Positions 6,196-8,639 of a DNA stretch of 8,639 bases are shown piece after piece. The position numbers were made by a program, and so were the translations under genes. The stretch's first letter is position 1. Every line of letters begins with the position of its first letter. Source of the DNA: Roseiflexaceae bacterium (GTDB taxonomy: Bacteria; Chloroflexota; Chloroflexia; Chloroflexales; Roseiflexaceae); contig CANHPK010000046.1 of NCBI GenBank assembly GCA_947462525.1, forward strand, positions 1 through 8,639. The letters run 5' to 3'. The notes under the pieces were generated by a model. That model was not told the DNA's origin and made no database searches. It saw only the letters and a program-made list of their open reading frames with translations.

Positions 6196-8208
6196 CTACG
6201 CCTTCGTCATCAGCAACGCCAAAAGCGCAGTACGCGGCACGATACTATCGACCAGGATGTACTCGCCCGGGCTATGGTCGTTCCCACCGACCGGCCCAAG
6301 GCCATCGAGCACGGGTAATCCCAGTTCGGCGAAGTAGTTGGCGTACGACATCCCCCCCGTGTGGGCATCGTTGATGCTGAATCCCAACTGCACGGCACAT
6401 TCTTTGGCTACAGTCGCCAACCGTGCAATCTGCGGCGTACACGCCATGGCAGGCGTACTAATGGCACCGCTGACGACAGTCGATGTGCCAGTCACGGTCG
6501 TGCGCGCACCGATGGCCAAGATGGCGTCGGTCACTGCCTGCCGGTCAGCCGGGTCGGTGATGCGCACGTCGATTTTGGCCTGTGCCTGATCGGGCACGCT
6601 GTTCGACACGGTGCCGCCGTTGACGACCCCCACGTTGAGGGTCGCACCGGGTCGCATGCCGTTGAGGGCATGCAGGGCGATGCTGTGATGGGCCAATTCG
6701 ACGATGGCGTTGGCGCCTTTGTGGGGCTCGACGCCGGCGTGGGCAGCCTTGCCGGTCACGGTGAACCAGAAGTTGCCGCCGCCTTTGCGGGCCGAGACGA
6801 TGTCACCGTTTTCACGCCCGGCCTCGAGCACCAACGCGAGATCATGGTGCGGTGCCAAATCGGCAAAGCACTGCCGCGAGACGCGCATGTCGGTCTCTTC
6901 GTCGCCGCCGCAGATCAGCGTTATCGCTGCGAACGTGTCGAGTGCACCGAGGTCCTGCAGCGCAGCCATGGCGTACAACCCCGACAACAGCCCGCTCTTG
7001 TTGTCGGCGCTGCCCGGGCCGTACAGGATGTTGCCGTCGATACGCACGGGGCGTTCGGCGGCGATGCCCACCGGGTACACCGTATCGAGATGCGCCGCCA
7101 GGATGATGCGTGCCGTACCGGTGCCACGCAGGGTCAGCGCGATGGTGGTCCCGGCGCTTGCATCGGGCCACTGACGCACCTCCCAGTGCCGAGACGCCGC
7201 CCAGTCGAGTACCCACGCACCAGCCACATCAACGCCCACTTTGGACTCTGACGGGCATTCGATGCCGCATAGTTCGGTCAATTCATGCAGGTACGCAGGC
7301 AGACGTGGGTTGAGGTAGCGGACGAGTGTCTGAGCATCCATGTGTGCGTTCTCCATGTATGACGGTGTGCCGAGCCGGGCACACACGAGTGCGAGCAGTG
7401 CAATAGTTGGGGCAAGACCACGTTTGGGGCTGGGGCCAAAGCCACGCAGGGCAGGCAACCCACCGGCTATTGGTGCTACGTCTGCAGCGGGGATGATGGC
7501 GAGTGAATGCATCCCCAGCGCGGTGGCGCACGCACGCAGAACAACCTCCGCGGCATCTGCATCTGATGCAGCGAACGCGCCGTCGCTGTGGGCGCCCAGC
7601 ACCAGCACATGCGTATGCCTGCCGCACAACTCATGCAGTGCCCGCGTACGACCCGCCGCATCCCCTGCAGACAGGAGCGTGATGCAGCCGACGTCGCCCA
7701 ATCCGCCACACTCCTCGAGGGCGGCCATCGCAGTCAATGCGGTCACAATGCCGGCAGCGGCCGCGTCATCAGCGGTGTGATGATTGCCGACCAGCACGAT
7801 GCGCGGGCCGCCTTTGCCGAGGATGGTGAAGGCAATAGAATCAGCCGTATGCGGTGCCTTCCAGCGCGTCAGTTCCCAGTTGCGTTGGCGCCCCCAGCGG
7901 GCAATCCATTCGGCGCGGGCGTTGATCGCGTCGATGTCGGCGACGGGGAGCGCACAGACTTCGGCCACCTGGCGCTCGCACTCGTCGTGCGACGCGGCGC
8001 CGTAGGCCAGCAAGGTCTGTGGGAACTCAGGAGTCAAGCCGCCATCGAGTGCCGCCAACGCATCGTGCAAGCCCCATATCAGCTGCATGCGACGCAGATG
8101 CCAGGCCGGCCGCTTGGGGCCAGTCTCGCGCATCAGGATGAGTTGGCGCAGGCGCTGCCGGAGTACCTGGCGGGAGGGGTGCGTCACAGGCGTGTTCCCA
8201 TCGGTCAA
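6196..8208 (-). CDS. M20-family metallopeptidase with an additional degenerate N-terminal catalytic domain
   Basis: The frame gives 670 aa from a TTG start, against about 370-400 aa for ordinary M20 enzymes. Residues about 290-670 form a complete glutamate-carboxypeptidase-like M20 protein. It has AAHLDT with H373 and D375, GSADNKSG with D402 bridging the zincs, GGDEET with E437 as general base and E438, E462 in LVLEAG, and H645 in GNDHSPG. A lid/dimerisation domain covers about 476-585 (GKAAHAGVEPHKGANAI, 486-502). Residues about 95-280 repeat the catalytic fold without the lid and without any metal ligand (N142, H144, A149, A184, A185 and G205 at the equivalent positions). It should hydrolyse a peptide or amide bond next to a carboxylate, in the cytoplasm since no signal peptide is seen; the substrate is unknown. 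The start is uncertain: TTG 8208 would be nearly leaderless, while GTG 8187 has a weak GGGA upstream. Confidence 0.9.
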   Translation of the reverse strand: MTDGNTPVTHPSRQVLRQRLRQLILMRETGPKRPAWHLRRMQLIWGLHDALAALDGGLTPEFPQTLLAYGAASHDECERQVAEVCALPVADIDAINARAEWIARWGRQRNWELTRWKAPHTADSIAFTILGKGGPRIVLVGNHHTADDAAAAGIVTALTAMAALEECGGLGDVGCITLLSAGDAAGRTRALHELCGRHTHVLVLGAHSDGAFAASDADAAEVVLRACATALGMHSLAIIPAADVAPIAGGLPALRGFGPSPKRGLAPTIALLALVCARLGTPSYMENAHMDAQTLVRYLNPRLPAYLHELTELCGIECPSESKVGVDVAGAWVLDWAASRHWEVRQWPDASAGTTIALTLRGTGTARIILAAHLDTVYPVGIAAERPVRIDGNILYGPGSADNKSGLLSGLYAMAALQDLGALDTFAAITLICGGDEETDMRVSRQCFADLAPHHDLALVLEAGRENGDIVSARKGGGNFWFTVTGKAAHAGVEPHKGANAIVELAHHSIALHALNGMRPGATLNVGVVNGGTVSNSVPDQAQAKIDVRITDPADRQAVTDAILAIGARTTVTGTSTVVSGAISTPAMACTPQIARLATVAKECAVQLGFSINDAHTGGMSYANYFAELGLPVLDGLGPVGGNDHSPGEYILVDSIVPRTALLALLMTKA

Positions 8209-8217
8209 TCTGCACGC

Positions 8218-8223
8218 ATTATA
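8218..8223 (-). promoter_or_regulatory. TATAAT -10 box of the M20 gene
   Basis: A perfect TATAAT reads on the minus strand from 8223 to 8218. It puts transcription start near 8212-8210, just 2-4 nt before the TTG codon at 8208 and about 24 nt before GTG 8187. The sequence 17 bp further upstream (CGGCAG) is a poor -35 box, so an activator or another sigma factor may be needed. Confidence 0.5.
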
Positions 8224-8257
8224 GACAAAACCACCCCATGCTGCCGCACACAGACAA

Positions 8258-8300
8258 ACACCCCCTCCGCCCGCAACCTACGTTGCAACGAAGGGGGTGT
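8258..8300 (-). terminator. Intrinsic terminator of prfA
   Basis: ACACCCCCT (8258-8266) pairs with AGGGGGTGT (8292-8300) in a 9-bp GC-rich stem. A smaller stem, GCAAC/GTTGC (8273-8277 with 8282-8286), is nested inside. On the minus strand the stem is followed by the T-rich TGTTTGTCTGTG. It starts 20 nt past the prfA stop and separates prfA from the M20 promoter. Confidence 0.65.
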
Positions 8301-8319
8301 GCCAATCCGGGTCGCAGTG

Positions 8320-8639
8320 CTACGCATCGACACCGACGGCACGTAGACGTTCGGCGTTGTCATAGACGGTCAGGGCGTCGATGAGTTTGTCGATGTCGCC
8401 GTCGAGCATGCCGGGGATGTTCGAGAAGTTCTGGCCAATGCGGTGGTCGGTCAAGCGGTCCTGGGGGAAGTTGTAGGTACGCACTTTTTCGGCACGTTCA
8501 CCAGTACCGACCTGGGCCAGTCGTGACTCGCCGACGGCCTTGGCGCGCTTTTCTTCTTTGATGGCAAACAGCCGTGCGCGCAACACGCCCATGGCTTTTT
8601 CTTTGTTTTTGAGCTGCGAGCGGCCGTCCTGACAGGTGA
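8320..8639 (-). CDS. prfA: Peptide chain release factor 1, C-terminal part (gene cut by window edge)
   Basis: The last 105 codons are visible, with a TAG stop at the complement of 8320-8322; the 5' part lies beyond the window. Diagnostic class-I release factor text is present: CQDGRSQLKNKEKAMGVLRA, then VGTGERAEKVRTYNFPQDR and LTDHRIG. YNFPQ-x-R-x-TDHRI marks RF1 as opposed to RF2, which has a different segment there. RF1 reads UAA and UAG in the ribosomal A site and triggers release of the finished protein in the cytoplasm. The GGQ catalytic loop and the PxT anticodon loop are off-window. The visible part is intact and of normal length to the C terminus. An intrinsic terminator follows. In many bacteria prfA is next to hemK/prmC; here the gene downstream is the M20 peptidase, on its own promoter. 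Confidence 0.95.
   Translation of the reverse strand, partial: TCQDGRSQLKNKEKAMGVLRARLFAIKEEKRAKAVGESRLAQVGTGERAEKVRTYNFPQDRLTDHRIGQNFSNIPGMLDGDIDKLIDALTVYDNAERLRAVGVDA

Noticed and set aside
6361..7251. 296-aa plus-strand ORF opposite the M20 gene
   Set aside because: It lies wholly antisense to conserved M20 catalytic sequence, is low in complexity with no motif, and is typical of GC-rich shadow frames.
1..8639. Search for CRISPR repeats, tRNA or rRNA genes, insertion sequences or integrases
   Set aside because: No regularly spaced repeats, no cloverleaf or rRNA-like sequence, and no transposase or recombinase motifs were seen in any frame.

Overview
The window is bacterial DNA with a moderately high GC content. 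It carries sigma70-like promoter boxes, Shine-Dalgarno sites and the end of a release factor 1 gene. I cannot assign the organism from sequence alone. A Chloroflexota-like or other GC-rich environmental bacterium would fit, but this is a weak inference.

Layout. (1) 1-2316, plus strand: the 3' part of a large gene that enters from the left edge. Its product is a beta-rich, cysteine-containing, probably exported protein of no family I recognise. (2) 2317-2565: a non-coding stretch with two consecutive RNA hairpins and a possible 31-codon ORF behind a perfect Shine-Dalgarno sequence. (3) 2566-3141, minus strand: a TetR-family regulator. (4) 3142-3258: a divergent control region with a well-formed promoter and three near-identical 11-bp half-sites. 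Two of these half-sites form an operator directly behind the -10 box. (5) 3259-5991, plus strand: a tight three-gene operon of a UGT/Gtf-type glycosyltransferase, a MefA-like MFS exporter (ATGA overlap) and an 89-aa two-helix membrane protein (8-nt overlap). (6) 5992-6195: a short convergent gap with a perfect 11-bp inverted repeat. (7) 6196-8208, minus strand: a 670-aa M20 metallopeptidase. Its N-terminal third is a second, degenerate copy of the same catalytic fold with every metal ligand lost. (8) 8209-8319: the promoter of the peptidase gene and the terminator of the gene upstream of it. (9) 8320-8639, minus strand: the C-terminal end of prfA.

How the genes may work together. The TetR, glycosyltransferase, exporter and small membrane protein genes look like one regulated module. 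A hydrophobic effector would release the repressor, and the operon would then glycosylate and export that compound or a related one. The closest known logic is macrolide-type resistance or self-resistance (glycosyl transfer plus Mef-type efflux), but the substrate cannot be read from the sequence. The M20 protein and prfA appear to be separate transcription units, divided by a terminator and a TATAAT promoter.

The two most notable points are the active/pseudo-catalytic duplication in the M20 protein and the three-half-site operator of the glycosyltransferase/efflux cassette.
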